DNA from: Streptomyces rimosus
Lineage (GTDB): Bacteria > Actinomycetota > Actinomycetes > Streptomycetales > Streptomycetaceae
Assembly (NCBI RefSeq): GCF_008704655.1
Contig: NZ_CP023688.1
Span: 2,480,001-2,544,000, forward strand
Direction: 5' to 3'
Length of the DNA: 64,000 nt
The notes beneath the pieces were generated by a model that did no database searches, had not been told where the DNA came from, and saw only the letters and a program-made list of their open reading frames with translations. Positions 19,373-28,852 of the stretch are shown in pieces (positions within the stretch are counted from its first letter, which is position 1; each line of letters starts with the position of its first letter). A program made the translations under genes and the position numbers.

Positions 19373-22249
19373 TCAGCTGCAACCGCTGGTCGAACCGCAG
19401 CCCTCGCACAGGTAGCAGCTGCCCGCGCGCTGCATCTTCGTACCGCAGGAGAAGCACAGCGGAGCGTCGGCGTTGATGCCGAGCTGCATCTCCACCAGTT
19501 CCGCGTTGGTGTGCGCCTGCTTGGGGGCCGGGGCCGCGGTCTCCTTGACGATCTCGGCCGTCGAGGCGGGGGCCTCCTTCACCGACTCCTGGCGCGGGGC
19601 CGACTGGGCCAGGCCCTCGACGTCCAGCTCGTCGTCGGTGGGCTCGTACGAACCGGTCTCCAGGTGACGCTGGCGCTCCTCGACGGAGTGGATGCCCAGT
19701 GCCGAGCGGGTCTCGAAGGGCAGGAAGTCCAGCGCCAGGCGGCGGAAGATGTAGTCGACGATCGACTGCGCCATCCGCACGTCCGGGTCGTCCGTCATGC
19801 CGGCCGGCTCGAAGCGCATGTTGGTGAACTTCGAGACGTACGTCTCCAGCGGCACGCCGTACTGGAGGCCCACCGAGACGGCGATGGAGAAGGCGTCCAT
19901 CATGCCCGCGAGGGTCGAACCCTGCTTGGACATCTTCAGGAAGACCTCGCCCAGACCGTCGTCCGGGTAGGAGTTGGCGGTCATGTAGCCCTCGGCGCCG
20001 CCCACCGTGAAGGAGGTGGTGATGCCGGGACGGCCCTTGGGCAGGCGCTTGCGGACCGGGCGGTACTCGACGACCTTCTCGGTCGGCTTCTCCTCGGCCT
20101 TCTTCTCCTCCTCCTTCTTCTTGGCGGAGAGCGGCTGGCCGACCTTGCAGTTGTCGCGGTAGATCGCCAGGGCCTTCAGGCCGAGCTTCCAGCCCTCGAA
20201 GTAGACCTCCTCGACCTCCTCGACGGTGGCCGACTCGGGGAGGTTGACGGTCTTGGAGATCGCGCCGGACAGGAACGGCTGGGCCGCCGCCATCATCCGC
20301 ACGTGGCCCATGGCCGAGATGGAGCGCTCGCCCATGGCGCAGTCGAAGACCTCGTAGTGGGCGGGGTCCAGACCGGGGGCGTCGATCACGTTGCCGTGCT
20401 CGGCGATGTGGGCGACGATCGCCTCGACCTGCTCCGGCTGGTAGCCGAGCCGCTTGAGCGCCTTGGGGACCGTGTTGTTCACGATCTGCATGGAGCCGCC
20501 GCCGACCAGCTTCTTGAACTTGACCAGGGCCAGGTCCGGCTCGACGCCCGTGGTGTCGCAGTCCATCATCAGGCCGATGGTGCCGGTCGGCGCGAGCACC
20601 GACGCCTGCGCGTTGCGGAAGCCGTTCTTCTCGCCGAGGCGGATGACGTCCTGCCACGCCTCGGTGGCCGCAGCCCAGACCGGGGTGTCCAGGTCGTCCA
20701 TGCGCTTGGCGGCGCCGTTGGCGTCCGAGTGCTGCTTCATGACGCGCTTGTGGGCGTCGGCGTTGCGGGCGTAGCCGTCGTACGGGCCGACGACCGCGGC
20801 CAGCTCGGCGGAGCGCCGGTAGGAGGTGCCGGTCATCAGGGAGGTGATGGCACCGGCGAGGGCGCGGCCGCCGTCCGAGTCGTACGCGTGGCCGGTGGCC
20901 ATCAGCAGGGCGCCGAGGTTGGCGTAGCCGATGCCCAGCTGGCGGAAGGCGCGGGTGGTCTCACCGATCTTCTCGGTCGGGAAGTCCGCGAAGCAGATGG
21001 AGATGTCCATCGCGGTGATGACCAGCTCGACGACCTTCGCGAAGCGCTCGGCGTCGAACGACTGGTTGCCCTTGTCGTCGTCGCGCAGGAACTTCATCAG
21101 GTTCAGCGACGCCAGGTTGCACGAGGAGTTGTCCAGGTGCATGTACTCGCTGCACGGGTTCGAGGCGGTGATCCGGCCCGACTCCGGCGAGGTGTGCCAG
21201 TGGTTGATGGTGTCGTCGTACTGGATGCCGGGGTCGGCGCACGCCCAGGCGGCCTCCGCCATCTTGCGGAACAGGCCCTTGGCGTCGACCTCCTCGATGA
21301 CCTCGCCGTTCAGCCGGCCGCGCAGGCCGAACTTGGAGCCGGTCTCGACGGCCTTCATGAACTCGTCGTTGACGCGGACCGAGTTGTTGGCGTTCTGGTA
21401 CTGGACGGACGTGATGTCGTCGCCGCCCAGGTCCATGTCGAAGCCCGCGTCGCGCAGCGCGCGGACCTTCTCCTCCTCCTTCACCTTGGTGTCGATGAAG
21501 GCCTCGACGTCCGGGTGGTCCACGTCCAGGACGACCATCTTGGCGGCGCGGCGGGTGGCGCCGCCCGACTTGATCGTTCCGGCGGACGCGTCGGCGCCGC
21601 GCATGAAGGAGACCGGACCCGAGGCGTTGCCGCCGGAGGACAGCAGTTCCTTGGAGGAGCGGATGCGGGAGAGGTTCAGGCCGGCACCGGAGCCGCCCTT
21701 GAAGATCATCCCCTCTTCCTTGTACCAGTCCAGGATCGAGTCCATGGAGTCGTCGACGGAGAGGATGAAGCACGCGCTGACCTGCTGCGGCTGCTTCGTG
21801 CCGACGTTGAACCACACCGGGGAGTTGAAGCTGAAGACCTGGTGGAGCAGCGCGTACGCCAGCTCGTGCTCGAAGATCTCGGCGTCCGCGGGGGAGGCGA
21901 AGTAGCCGTTCTCCTCGCCGGCCTTCGTGTACGTCTTGACGACCCGGTCGATGAGCTGCTTCAGGCTCGACTCCCGGGTGTCGGAGCCCACCGCGCCGCG
22001 GAAATACTTGCTCGTGACGATGTTGACCGCGTTCACCGACCAGAACTCGGGGAACTCGACGCCACGCTGCTCGAAGTTGATCGAGCCGTCGCGCCAGTTG
22101 GTCATGACGACGTCACGGCGCTCCCACGTCACCTCGTCGTACGGATGCACGCCGGGGGTGGTGTGGATGCGCTCGATGCGCAGACCCTTGCTCGCCTTGC
22201 TGCCCTTGGCGCGGGAGCCTCGTGCCGGGCCGCTCGTCGTCTCTGTCAT
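19373..22249 (-). CDS. nrdJ: Vitamin B12-dependent (class II) ribonucleoside-diphosphate reductase
   Basis: A 958-residue class II enzyme that makes deoxyribonucleotides using adenosylcobalamin, independent of oxygen. Start ATG at 22249 (MTETTSG). Recognisable parts: QVSACFILSVDDSMDSILDW with a conserved active-site cysteine, NPCSEYMHLDNSSCNLASLN (active-site loop), and LAPTGTIGLMMDCDTTGVEP. The C-terminus carries a zinc-type or redox cysteine cluster (CFSCGTK, then CYLCEGCGSTSGCS). Residues 690-720 are a Lys/Glu-rich linker. It lies 120 bp downstream of nrdR and is probably co-transcribed with it, hence repressed by NrdR when dATP is high. Confidence 0.96.
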   Translation of the reverse strand: MTETTSGPARGSRAKGSKASKGLRIERIHTTPGVHPYDEVTWERRDVVMTNWRDGSINFEQRGVEFPEFWSVNAVNIVTSKYFRGAVGSDTRESSLKQLIDRVVKTYTKAGEENGYFASPADAEIFEHELAYALLHQVFSFNSPVWFNVGTKQPQQVSACFILSVDDSMDSILDWYKEEGMIFKGGSGAGLNLSRIRSSKELLSSGGNASGPVSFMRGADASAGTIKSGGATRRAAKMVVLDVDHPDVEAFIDTKVKEEEKVRALRDAGFDMDLGGDDITSVQYQNANNSVRVNDEFMKAVETGSKFGLRGRLNGEVIEEVDAKGLFRKMAEAAWACADPGIQYDDTINHWHTSPESGRITASNPCSEYMHLDNSSCNLASLNLMKFLRDDDKGNQSFDAERFAKVVELVITAMDISICFADFPTEKIGETTRAFRQLGIGYANLGALLMATGHAYDSDGGRALAGAITSLMTGTSYRRSAELAAVVGPYDGYARNADAHKRVMKQHSDANGAAKRMDDLDTPVWAAATEAWQDVIRLGEKNGFRNAQASVLAPTGTIGLMMDCDTTGVEPDLALVKFKKLVGGGSMQIVNNTVPKALKRLGYQPEQVEAIVAHIAEHGNVIDAPGLDPAHYEVFDCAMGERSISAMGHVRMMAAAQPFLSGAISKTVNLPESATVEEVEEVYFEGWKLGLKALAIYRDNCKVGQPLSAKKKEEEKKAEEKPTEKVVEYRPVRKRLPKGRPGITTSFTVGGAEGYMTANSYPDDGLGEVFLKMSKQGSTLAGMMDAFSIAVSVGLQYGVPLETYVSKFTNMRFEPAGMTDDPDVRMAQSIVDYIFRRLALDFLPFETRSALGIHSVEERQRHLETGSYEPTDDELDVEGLAQSAPRQESVKEAPASTAEIVKETAAPAPKQAHTNAELVEMQLGINADAPLCFSCGTKMQRAGSCYLCEGCGSTSGCS

Positions 22250-22369
22250 TCCGCCTCCCTGTACGGGCAAACGCCCATATGTGCGCACTTTCTTCCCGTG
22301 GCACGGTGTGTTCTGTCTGGAACCAGGGCGTCTGCACGTTGCCCTGGTCAGGTCTGTGGTGCGCCGATC

Positions 22370-22900
22370 TCAGTCGGCGGCGGTGGCGGGCACCGGGACC
22401 GCCGGCTGCCCGGCGCCCCCTTCGCACCCGCGCTCCCGCGCGGGCGGCTGCTGCTCGCGCTGCTCCCGCAGCTCGGCGATGGCCGCCTCGAAGTCCTCCA
22501 GCGAGTCGAAGGCCCGGTAGACGCTCGCGAAGCGCAGATACGCGACGAGGTCGAGCTCCTGCAGCGGGCCCAGTATGGCCAGCCCCACGTCGTGGGTGGA
22601 CAGCTCGGCGCTGCCGGTGGCGCGCACCGCCTCCTCGACCCGCTGTCCCAGCTTGGCGAGGGCGTCCTCGGTGACCGGCCGGCCCTGGCACGCCTTGCGC
22701 ACACCGGCGATGACCTTGTTGCGGCTGAAGGGTTCGGTGACCCCGCTCCGCTTGATCACCATCAGTGACGCGGTCTCGATGGTCGTGAAGCGGCGGGAGC
22801 AGTCCGGGCACTGGCGGCGTCGGCGGATCGAGGTGCCGTCGTCGGTGGTGCGGCTGTCGACCACTCGGCTGTCGGGGTGCCTGCAGAAGGGGCAATGCAT
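22370..22900 (-). CDS. nrdR: NrdR transcriptional repressor of ribonucleotide reductase genes
   Basis: A 176-residue NrdR. The N-terminal zinc ribbon has CPFC and CPDC pairs (residues 3-6 and 31-34). An ATP-cone domain follows ([20 protein letters not shown]), which senses ATP/dATP. The last 25 residues are a Pro/Ala-rich tail not needed for the fold. The ATG at 22900 has an excellent Shine-Dalgarno (GAGGAGG). First gene of the nrdR-nrdJ unit. The pair of candidate NrdR boxes about 145-185 bp upstream indicates autoregulation. Confidence 0.96.
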   Translation of the reverse strand: MHCPFCRHPDSRVVDSRTTDDGTSIRRRRQCPDCSRRFTTIETASLMVIKRSGVTEPFSRNKVIAGVRKACQGRPVTEDALAKLGQRVEEAVRATGSAELSTHDVGLAILGPLQELDLVAYLRFASVYRAFDSLEDFEAAIAELREQREQQPPARERGCEGGAGQPAVPVPATAAD

Positions 22901-23042
22901 GAATTCACCCTCCTCACCCTCGAAAATTACGGTCGTACGCCCATGGTCCCGGCGTACGGCTGATGACCTCCGGTGGCCCTCACGGGCCCCTCGGAGCAGC
23001 CCCAAGCATAGGCGATCCCCGGAGCCCCGACAGACACCGGCA

Positions 23043-23086
23043 CCACAACTTGTAGGCGGTTGTAGTCATCAAAGCACTAGATGTGG
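23043..23086 (-). promoter_or_regulatory. Pair of candidate NrdR boxes upstream of nrdR-nrdJ
   Basis: Two near-palindromes, CCACAACTTGTAGG (23043-23056) and CACTAGATGTGG (23075-23086), have centres about 31 bp apart, or three helical turns. NrdR boxes occur as pairs separated by whole turns, and both sequences fit the loose palindromic ACACNNNATNTNGTGT-type pattern. The assignment is from position, spacing and partial match. Confidence 0.7.
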
Positions 23087-23364
23087 TGTCCGGAGGTCAT
23101 CGACACCCCAGGCGTGTCGCGGTGGGGCGGAGACTCGGCGGCCGCTCGCGGGACCGCCGTCGAGCGTACGGGACGCGACCCGGGGGCAGCCGGGGCGGGG
23201 CGGGGATGACAGAATCGGGCAGGTCGCGGCGCCCGCCCGCACCCCGCGGGCCGGTACGCGCGCCCGGCTACACGCTCGGGGCGAAGGCTACCGGAATGAC
23301 CCGAATTGCCTTTCGGCTATACACCTAAGCCCGTGATCAGGTCAGCTAATCCTGAAATTTTCAC

Positions 23365-23380
23365 TCGAACGTGTGTTTGG
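23365..23380 (+). promoter_or_regulatory. SOS box (LexA operator) upstream of lexA
   Basis: TCGAACGTGTGTTTGG matches the actinobacterial/Gram-positive LexA operator, in which CGAAC and GTTCG half-sites flank a 4-bp spacer (one mismatch in the right half). It lies 63 bp before the lexA start and supports autoregulation of lexA. Confidence 0.85.
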
Positions 23381-23442
23381 CGCAACCTTTCGAAAGCAAC
23401 TACCGTTGGCTAACTAGGGAGCACATTCCGAGAGGGGCCGAC

Positions 23443-24231
23443 GTGACCACCACCGCAGACAGCGCCACCATCACCGCCCAGAGTCACTCCCAGAGCCGAT
23501 TCGAGCCGACCCGGAAACCGCCGATGGACGACGCAATGAACCCCGAGGGGCAGAAGCCGGCCCGCTCACTGCCCGGCCGTCCTCCAGGCATCCGCGCCGA
23601 CAGTTCGGGACTCACCGACCGACAGCGCAGGGTCATCGAAGTCATCCGGGATTCCGTCCAGCGCCGCGGCTATCCGCCGTCCATGCGCGAGATCGGTCAG
23701 GCGGTCGGGCTGTCCAGCACCTCGTCCGTCGCCCATCAGCTCATGGCGCTGGAGCGCAAGGGCTTCCTGCGCCGCGACCCGCACCGCCCCAGGGCGTACG
23801 AGGTCCGCGGCTCCGACCAGCCCAGCAACGCCCCCACCGACACCACGGGCAAGCCCGCGGCGTCCTACGTCCCGCTCGTCGGCCGGATCGCCGCCGGCGG
23901 TCCCATCCTCGCCGAGGAGTCCGTCGAGGACGTCTTCCCGCTGCCCCGGCAGCTGGTCGGCGACGGCGAGCTCTTCGTGCTGAAGGTCGTCGGTGACTCC
24001 ATGGTGGAGGCCGCGATCTGCGACGGCGACTGGGTCACGGTGCGTCGCCAGCCGGTCGCGGAGAACGGCGACATCGTGGCCGCCATGCTGGACGGCGAGG
24101 CGACGGTCAAGCGCTTCAAGCGCGAGGACGGCCACGTCTGGCTGCTACCGCACAACGCCGCGTACCAGCCCATCCCCGGTGACGAGGCCACCATCCTCGG
24201 CAAGGTGGTGGCGGTGCTGCGGCGCGTCTGA
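23443..24231 (+). CDS. lexA: LexA repressor, SOS regulator
   Basis: A 262-residue LexA. The GTG at 23443 follows GAGAGGGG. About 55 disordered residues precede the winged helix ([40 protein letters not shown]). The self-cleavage domain has the Ala-Gly scissile site in [13 protein letters not shown], the nucleophile Ser in [16 protein letters not shown] and the Lys in [12 protein letters not shown]. RecA-stimulated autocleavage releases the SOS genes, likely including recA at the right edge of this window. Its own SOS box is at 23365. Confidence 0.97.
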   Translation: MTTTADSATITAQSHSQSRFEPTRKPPMDDAMNPEGQKPARSLPGRPPGIRADSSGLTDRQRRVIEVIRDSVQRRGYPPSMREIGQAVGLSSTSSVAHQLMALERKGFLRRDPHRPRAYEVRGSDQPSNAPTDTTGKPAASYVPLVGRIAAGGPILAEESVEDVFPLPRQLVGDGELFVLKVVGDSMVEAAICDGDWVTVRRQPVAENGDIVAAMLDGEATVKRFKREDGHVWLLPHNAAYQPIPGDEATILGKVVAVLRRV

Positions 24232-24246
24232 CCCACCCCACGACCG

Positions 24247-24278
24247 AACCCCGGGACCACTGCGCCGGTCCCGGGGTT
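24247..24278. terminator. Terminator between lexA and dinG
   Basis: AACCCCGGGACC (24247-24258) and GGTCCCGGGGTT (24267-24278) form a perfect 12-bp stem with an 8-base loop, followed by TGGGGTGTT. It lies 15 bp after the lexA stop and 18 bp before the end of the convergent dinG gene, so it can serve both. Confidence 0.88.
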
Positions 24279-24296
24279 TGGGGTGTTCCGGGGTCG

Positions 24297-26270
24297 TTAC
24301 GCCCCTTCCGCCGCCTTGGCGGCCGCGTCGATGGCGGCCAGGGAGCGGCGGACCTGGTTGCGGTCGGTGGTGTACCAGAACTCGGGCATGGACTTGCGCA
24401 GGAACGAGCCGTAGCGGGCGCGCTCCACCCGGGGATCCAGGACGGCGACGACACCGCGGTCGCCCGTGGCCCGTACGAGGCGGCCCGCTCCCTGGGCCAT
24501 CAGCAGGGCGGCGTGGGTCGCCGCGACCGCCATGAAGCCGTTGCCGCCGGCTTCCTCCACGGCCTTCTGGCGGGCGCTCATCAGGGGGTCGTCGGGGCGC
24601 GGGAACGGCACCCGGTCCATGACCACCAGCTGGCAGTTCGGGCCCGGCACATCGACGCCCTGCCACAGGGACAGCGTTCCGAACAGGCACGTACGGGCGT
24701 CCGCCGCGAAGGTGCGGATCAGCTCGCCGAGGGTCTCCTCGCCCTGGAGGAGGATCGGCATGTCCAGGCGCCCCCGCAGGTTCTCGGCGGCGGCCTGGGC
24801 CGCGCGCATGGAGGAGAACAGGCCGAGGGTGCGGCCGCCCGCGGCCTCGATCAGTTCGGCCAGCTCGTCGAGCATGTCCGTACGGCTGCCCTCGCGGCCG
24901 GGCTGGGCGAGGTGCTTGGCCACGTACAGGATGCCCTGCTTGCCGTAGTCGAACGGGGAGCCGACGTCCAGGCCCTTCCACCGCGGGACGTCCTCGCCCT
25001 CCGTGCCCTCCGGGGCGAGGCCCAGGGAGGCGCCGACGCCGTTGAAGTCCCCGCCCAGCTTGAGGGTGGCGGACGTGAGGACGACGGAGCGGTCCGCGAA
25101 AAGCTTCTCGCGCAACAGGCCGGAGACGGACAGCGGCGCGACGCGCAGGGAGGCGCCGAAGCGGTCGTGGCGCTCGTACCAGACGACGTCGTACTCGGAG
25201 CCGTTGGCGATGCGCTCGGCGACCGCGTGGACGCTCTCCACGGAGGCGAGGGCCTGCTTGCGGACGGCGTCCTCGTCCTGGACGGACTTGTCGCGCGTCG
25301 TGCCGAGGGCGGAGATCACCGTACGCGCGGCGTCACGCAGCGCCATCAGGCAGTAGCCGAGGTCCTCGGGGATCTCTTCGAGGCGGCCGGGCAGGGCCAG
25401 CTCCATCAGCCGCTCGAAGGTCTCCGAGGCAGTCTGGAGCTGGTCGGCGGCCTTCTCGTTGACCAGCTTGGCCGCGCGCTTGACGGCCCGGTTGACCTGG
25501 CCGGGAGTGAGCTCACCGGTGGCCACGCCGGTGACGCGGGAGACCAGCTCGTGGGCCTCGTCGACGATCAGTACGTCGTGCTGGGGCAGCACCGGGGCGC
25601 CCTCGATGGCGTCGATGGCCAGCAGGGCGTGATTGGTGACGATCACATCGGCGAGCTTGGCGCGCTCGCGGGCGGCCTCGGCGAAGCACTCCGCGCCGTA
25701 CGCGCACTTCGAGGCGCCCAGGCACTCCCGGGAGGAGACCGAGACCTGGCCCCAGGCGCGGTCCGAGACGCCGGGCGTCAGATCGTCGCGGTCCCCGGTC
25801 TCCGTCTCGTCCGCCCAGTCGCGCAGGCGCAGCAGGTCCTTGCCCAGCTTGCTGGTGGGCGTCGCGTGCTCGAAGGGGTCGAAGAGGCCCTCCTCCTCTT
25901 CCTGCGGCACCCCCTCGTGCAGGCGGTGGAGGCAGACGTAATTGGAGCGGCCCTTGAGCATGGCGAACTGCGGACGGCGGCGCAGCTGCGGATGCAGGGC
26001 CTCGACCGTGCGCGGAAGATCTCGCTCGACCAGCTGGCGCTGGAGCGCGAGGGTGGCCGTGGCCACCACCACGCGGTCGCCGTGGGCCAGCGCCGGCACC
26101 AGATAGCCGAGCGACTTTCCGGTGCCGGTGCCGGCCTGTACGAGCAGGTGGGAGCTGTCTTCGACCGCTTCGGCAACCGCTTCGGCCATGGCGACCTGGC
26201 CGGGGCGCTCGGTGCCGCCGACAGCGGTGACGGCGGCGTGCAGCAGATCGGGGAGGGAGGGCTTCGTCAT
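24297..26270 (-). CDS. dinG: DinG-family ATP-dependent DNA helicase
   Basis: A 657-residue superfamily 2, XPD-like helicase. Walker A is QAGTGTGKSLGYL (near residue 40), and the DEAH box is VDEAHELVSRVTG. Four cysteines for the 4Fe-4S cluster are visible (NYVCLHR, RECLGASKC, AECFAEA). The C-terminal ATPase half includes CLFGTLSLWQGVDVPG and QGAGRLVRATGDRG. Enzymes of this group unwind R-loops and damaged DNA, and E. coli dinG is LexA-regulated. It is convergent with lexA and 41 bp downstream of the siderophore synthetase gene, so read-through from that operon is possible. Confidence 0.92.
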   Translation of the reverse strand: MTKPSLPDLLHAAVTAVGGTERPGQVAMAEAVAEAVEDSSHLLVQAGTGTGKSLGYLVPALAHGDRVVVATATLALQRQLVERDLPRTVEALHPQLRRRPQFAMLKGRSNYVCLHRLHEGVPQEEEEGLFDPFEHATPTSKLGKDLLRLRDWADETETGDRDDLTPGVSDRAWGQVSVSSRECLGASKCAYGAECFAEAARERAKLADVIVTNHALLAIDAIEGAPVLPQHDVLIVDEAHELVSRVTGVATGELTPGQVNRAVKRAAKLVNEKAADQLQTASETFERLMELALPGRLEEIPEDLGYCLMALRDAARTVISALGTTRDKSVQDEDAVRKQALASVESVHAVAERIANGSEYDVVWYERHDRFGASLRVAPLSVSGLLREKLFADRSVVLTSATLKLGGDFNGVGASLGLAPEGTEGEDVPRWKGLDVGSPFDYGKQGILYVAKHLAQPGREGSRTDMLDELAELIEAAGGRTLGLFSSMRAAQAAAENLRGRLDMPILLQGEETLGELIRTFAADARTCLFGTLSLWQGVDVPGPNCQLVVMDRVPFPRPDDPLMSARQKAVEEAGGNGFMAVAATHAALLMAQGAGRLVRATGDRGVVAVLDPRVERARYGSFLRKSMPEFWYTTDRNQVRRSLAAIDAAAKAAEGA

Positions 26271-26311
26271 AGCGCTGCCACCCTACGCGGGCCCACTGAC
26301 AATCTGCTCGG

Positions 26312-28852
26312 TCACGGGTGGTGCAGGGGGTTCGGCACCGTGCCGTGGACAGCGGCGTGCGGGCGCTGCGCACGGTCGCGGTATCCGTCGAGGTGGAGGC
26401 GGTTGCGGTTCAGGCACAGCCGGGCGATGCGGGGGGTGAGGAGATCGAAGGTCTCGTGGCGTTTCTTCAGGTGCGGGAAGCGTCCCTGGTGGCGCAGGAT
26501 CTCCGCCCGTACGAGGGACCAGAACTCGGCCTCCGGTACCGCGAGTTGCTGCTCGCACAGGGGCGCCAGGTAGCGGAAGACCCCCACGAAGAGCCCGGAA
26601 TGGATGAACTGGGTGAGGAAGTCGGGCGGTTCGGTGAGCAGCACCGCGCGCACGTCCGCGGGCATGGTGGCGTGTTCGGGCAGCGCTTCGGCGCTGGTGT
26701 TGACGTCGTCCACGAAGTCCTTGACCGCGAGGCGGGTGGGGATGTCGTGCTGGTCGAAGACGACGATGGCGTTCTCGCCGTGCGGGGAGAAGACCGTGCC
26801 GTACTGGTAGAGGAAGTGCAGCAGCGGCGGCAGCAGGGCGGCGAAGAGATGGCGCAGCCAGACGCGGGGGGCCAGGCCGGAGCGGCGCACCAGCTCCGCC
26901 GTTAAGGCGCGCCCGTGCGGGTCGGTCTGCAGGAGCGCGGCCAGGGTGCGGGCCCGCTCCCCCGGGTCCAGGTGGCGGCTGACCGGCTCGCGCCAGATGC
27001 AGCCCAGCAGTTCCTTGTACTGGTACGGGACGCCGGGCAGCCGGTCGTACAGGGGGTGTTCGACGGTGACGGACGCGGTCTCGCCGAGCAGGATCACCCG
27101 GGTCTCGTCGCGCAGGTACGGGTCGGCGTCGCGCAGTCCCTGGACCCAGGCGGTGACGGCGGGGGCCGCGATGGTGCGCTCGGTCGGCAGGCCGCGCCAG
27201 ACCAGGGTGTTGAGGACGGAGAGCGGCAGTTTGACCGTGCGGGCCCGGGGGCGGCTGGTGTTGAGGAAGGTGCGGATGGACTGCTGCGGCAGGCGCAGGT
27301 CGTTGTCAGTGGTGAGTGGGACGATGGATTTGTCGGCGAGTTGGGGGGCGAAGAGGGGCGCGATGGTCTCGTCCCACTGCCAGGGGTGGACGGGGAGGTA
27401 GAGGTAGTCGACGGGGTCGAGGCCCTGGGCGGAGAGGGTGCCGGCGAAGGCGGCGCGGATTTCGGGGGTGAGTTCATCGGCGTAGAGACGATCGGGCGTG
27501 GCCAGGGCGGGGACGCCCCGGTAGACGGCCAGCCGGCGGTGTGCGGCGATCCAGGGCAGCCGCTGCGGGGTGCGGGCCTCGGGTGACCAGAGGGCGGCAT
27601 CGGCCGCCGAGAAACCCAGCCGCCCCTTGTTGGCGACGAGCCAGGGGTGGCCGGTCTGGTGGCCTTCGAGAGCGGCGTAGTCGAGGTCGGCGAGCTGCGC
27701 GGCGCTCAGGGCCGTGGCGTCGAGGCGGGTGTCAGCGGCAAGAGTGGCGGTCAGCTCGCGGATGAGGTGACCGGTGGTGTCGCCGGACAGGCCCAGGACG
27801 GTGTCGTGGGCATGGAAGAGGAAGTGAAGGGGGTCGCCAGTGGGGGTGATGGAGTCGGGATCGACGCGCCAGTGCCCATACGCACCGCGCCAGGCCCGGA
27901 AGCGGTAGGTGACGTCGTCGGTCAGACGCAGGCGGTAGGCGCGGGAACCGTCGGTGGTGCGGGCGTGCGGGGGGCGCGGGGCGCTTGGGGTTGCGGGGAT
28001 GGCGGTGGCGGGGCGGGCGTCGGCGCCGGGGTGGGGGGTCGTGGCCGGGGGGTCGTTGTGGGTGCGGCTGGGGGTGGTGGGCTGGGCGGGGTTGGTGCCG
28101 TCGTGGGGGCTGGGGGCGGCTTCGGGGGCGGGGCGTTCGTGGGTGTCGGCCGGGGTTCCGGGGGTGGTGGTGCCGGAGTGGGCCTCGGCACCGGGGCGAG
28201 AGGCCGTGGTCGGGTGGTCGTCGCGGAAACGGTTGGTGCCGGTGGTCGCGGTGGGGTTGCTGCCCTCGTGGGGGCTGGAGGCGGCTTCTGGCTCGTGGCC
28301 ATCCCGGGGGCCGGGAGCGGCTTCGGGGTTGTGACCGTCGCGGGGGCCGGGGGCCGCTCCGGGTTCCTGGTCGCGACGTACGCCGGGGGCGGCTTCGGGA
28401 TTGTGGCCGTCGCGGGGGCCGCTGGCGGCTCCGGGTTCCTGGCCGTCACGTGGACCGGGGACGGCCCCGGGCTCGTGGCCGTCGCGGGGGCCGGGAGCGC
28501 CTCCCGGCTCATGACCGTCCCGGGCACCGGGGACGGCCGGGGTGCGGGGAACGGCCTCGGGTTTGAGTTCCGGCTCGGGTTCCGGCTCGGGGTCCGGCTC
28601 CGGCTCGGGGTCCGGTTCGGGGCCGGGGTCCGGTTCGGGGGTGATGATCTCTTCGTATGCGAATTCCGCCAGGGTCTTGGCTAGCAGCCGACGGGCGGCC
28701 CGCTGCCAGGCCCGGCCGCTGTCGCTCGTGTCGTCGGTGGGGGCGCCGGTGGCCGGGAAGGCGTGGTTGGGGGTGGCGATGCCGTTGGCGTGCGGCGCGG
28801 CGTCGCCGGGGCCGGACGCGGGGCTATGGAGAGGTTCGGAGGAAGGTCGCAA
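26312..28852 (-). CDS. IucA/IucC-family siderophore synthetase with a long repetitive insertion
   Basis: An NRPS-independent siderophore synthetase of about 846 residues that would adenylate a carboxylate (often citrate) and join it to an amine. Catalytic-region motifs: GHPWLVANKGRLGFS (near 401), YLPVHPWQW, KLPLSVLNTLVWRGLP, FSPHGENAIVVF and KDFVDDVN. The TTG at 28852 is chosen for AGGAG seven bases upstream. Family members run from the AWQRAARRLLAKTLAEFAYEE helix straight to a strand like YRLRLTDDVTYRFRAWRG. Here about 230 residues of PEPDP, PRDGHEPGAAPG and Pro/Thr-rich sequence (about 71-302) are inserted between them. Codon 650 (26903-26905) is TTA, so translation should need the bldA tRNA. 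Last gene of the siderophore operon. Confidence 0.9.
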   Translation of the reverse strand: MRPSSEPLHSPASGPGDAAPHANGIATPNHAFPATGAPTDDTSDSGRAWQRAARRLLAKTLAEFAYEEIITPEPDPGPEPDPEPEPDPEPEPEPELKPEAVPRTPAVPGARDGHEPGGAPGPRDGHEPGAVPGPRDGQEPGAASGPRDGHNPEAAPGVRRDQEPGAAPGPRDGHNPEAAPGPRDGHEPEAASSPHEGSNPTATTGTNRFRDDHPTTASRPGAEAHSGTTTPGTPADTHERPAPEAAPSPHDGTNPAQPTTPSRTHNDPPATTPHPGADARPATAIPATPSAPRPPHARTTDGSRAYRLRLTDDVTYRFRAWRGAYGHWRVDPDSITPTGDPLHFLFHAHDTVLGLSGDTTGHLIRELTATLAADTRLDATALSAAQLADLDYAALEGHQTGHPWLVANKGRLGFSAADAALWSPEARTPQRLPWIAAHRRLAVYRGVPALATPDRLYADELTPEIRAAFAGTLSAQGLDPVDYLYLPVHPWQWDETIAPLFAPQLADKSIVPLTTDNDLRLPQQSIRTFLNTSRPRARTVKLPLSVLNTLVWRGLPTERTIAAPAVTAWVQGLRDADPYLRDETRVILLGETASVTVEHPLYDRLPGVPYQYKELLGCIWREPVSRHLDPGERARTLAALLQTDPHGRALTAELVRRSGLAPRVWLRHLFAALLPPLLHFLYQYGTVFSPHGENAIVVFDQHDIPTRLAVKDFVDDVNTSAEALPEHATMPADVRAVLLTEPPDFLTQFIHSGLFVGVFRYLAPLCEQQLAVPEAEFWSLVRAEILRHQGRFPHLKKRHETFDLLTPRIARLCLNRNRLHLDGYRDRAQRPHAAVHGTVPNPLHHP
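28238..28528 (-). repeat. 36-bp coding tandem repeat inside the siderophore synthetase gene
   Basis: About eight imperfect copies of a 36-bp unit encode a 12-residue period with the theme PRDGHEPGAAPG (variants RDGQEPGAAS, RDGHNPEAAPG). A Pro-Glu-Asp dipeptide-like tract (PEPDP) precedes it at 28553-28642. The repeats stay in frame. They form part of a low-complexity loop in the enzyme. Confidence 0.9.

Noticed and set aside
22901..23442. Cobalamin riboswitch upstream of nrdRJ
   Set aside because: No B12-box (AGYCMGGNRACCTGCC-like) element is visible; nrdJ follows nrdR directly, and control fits NrdR boxes.
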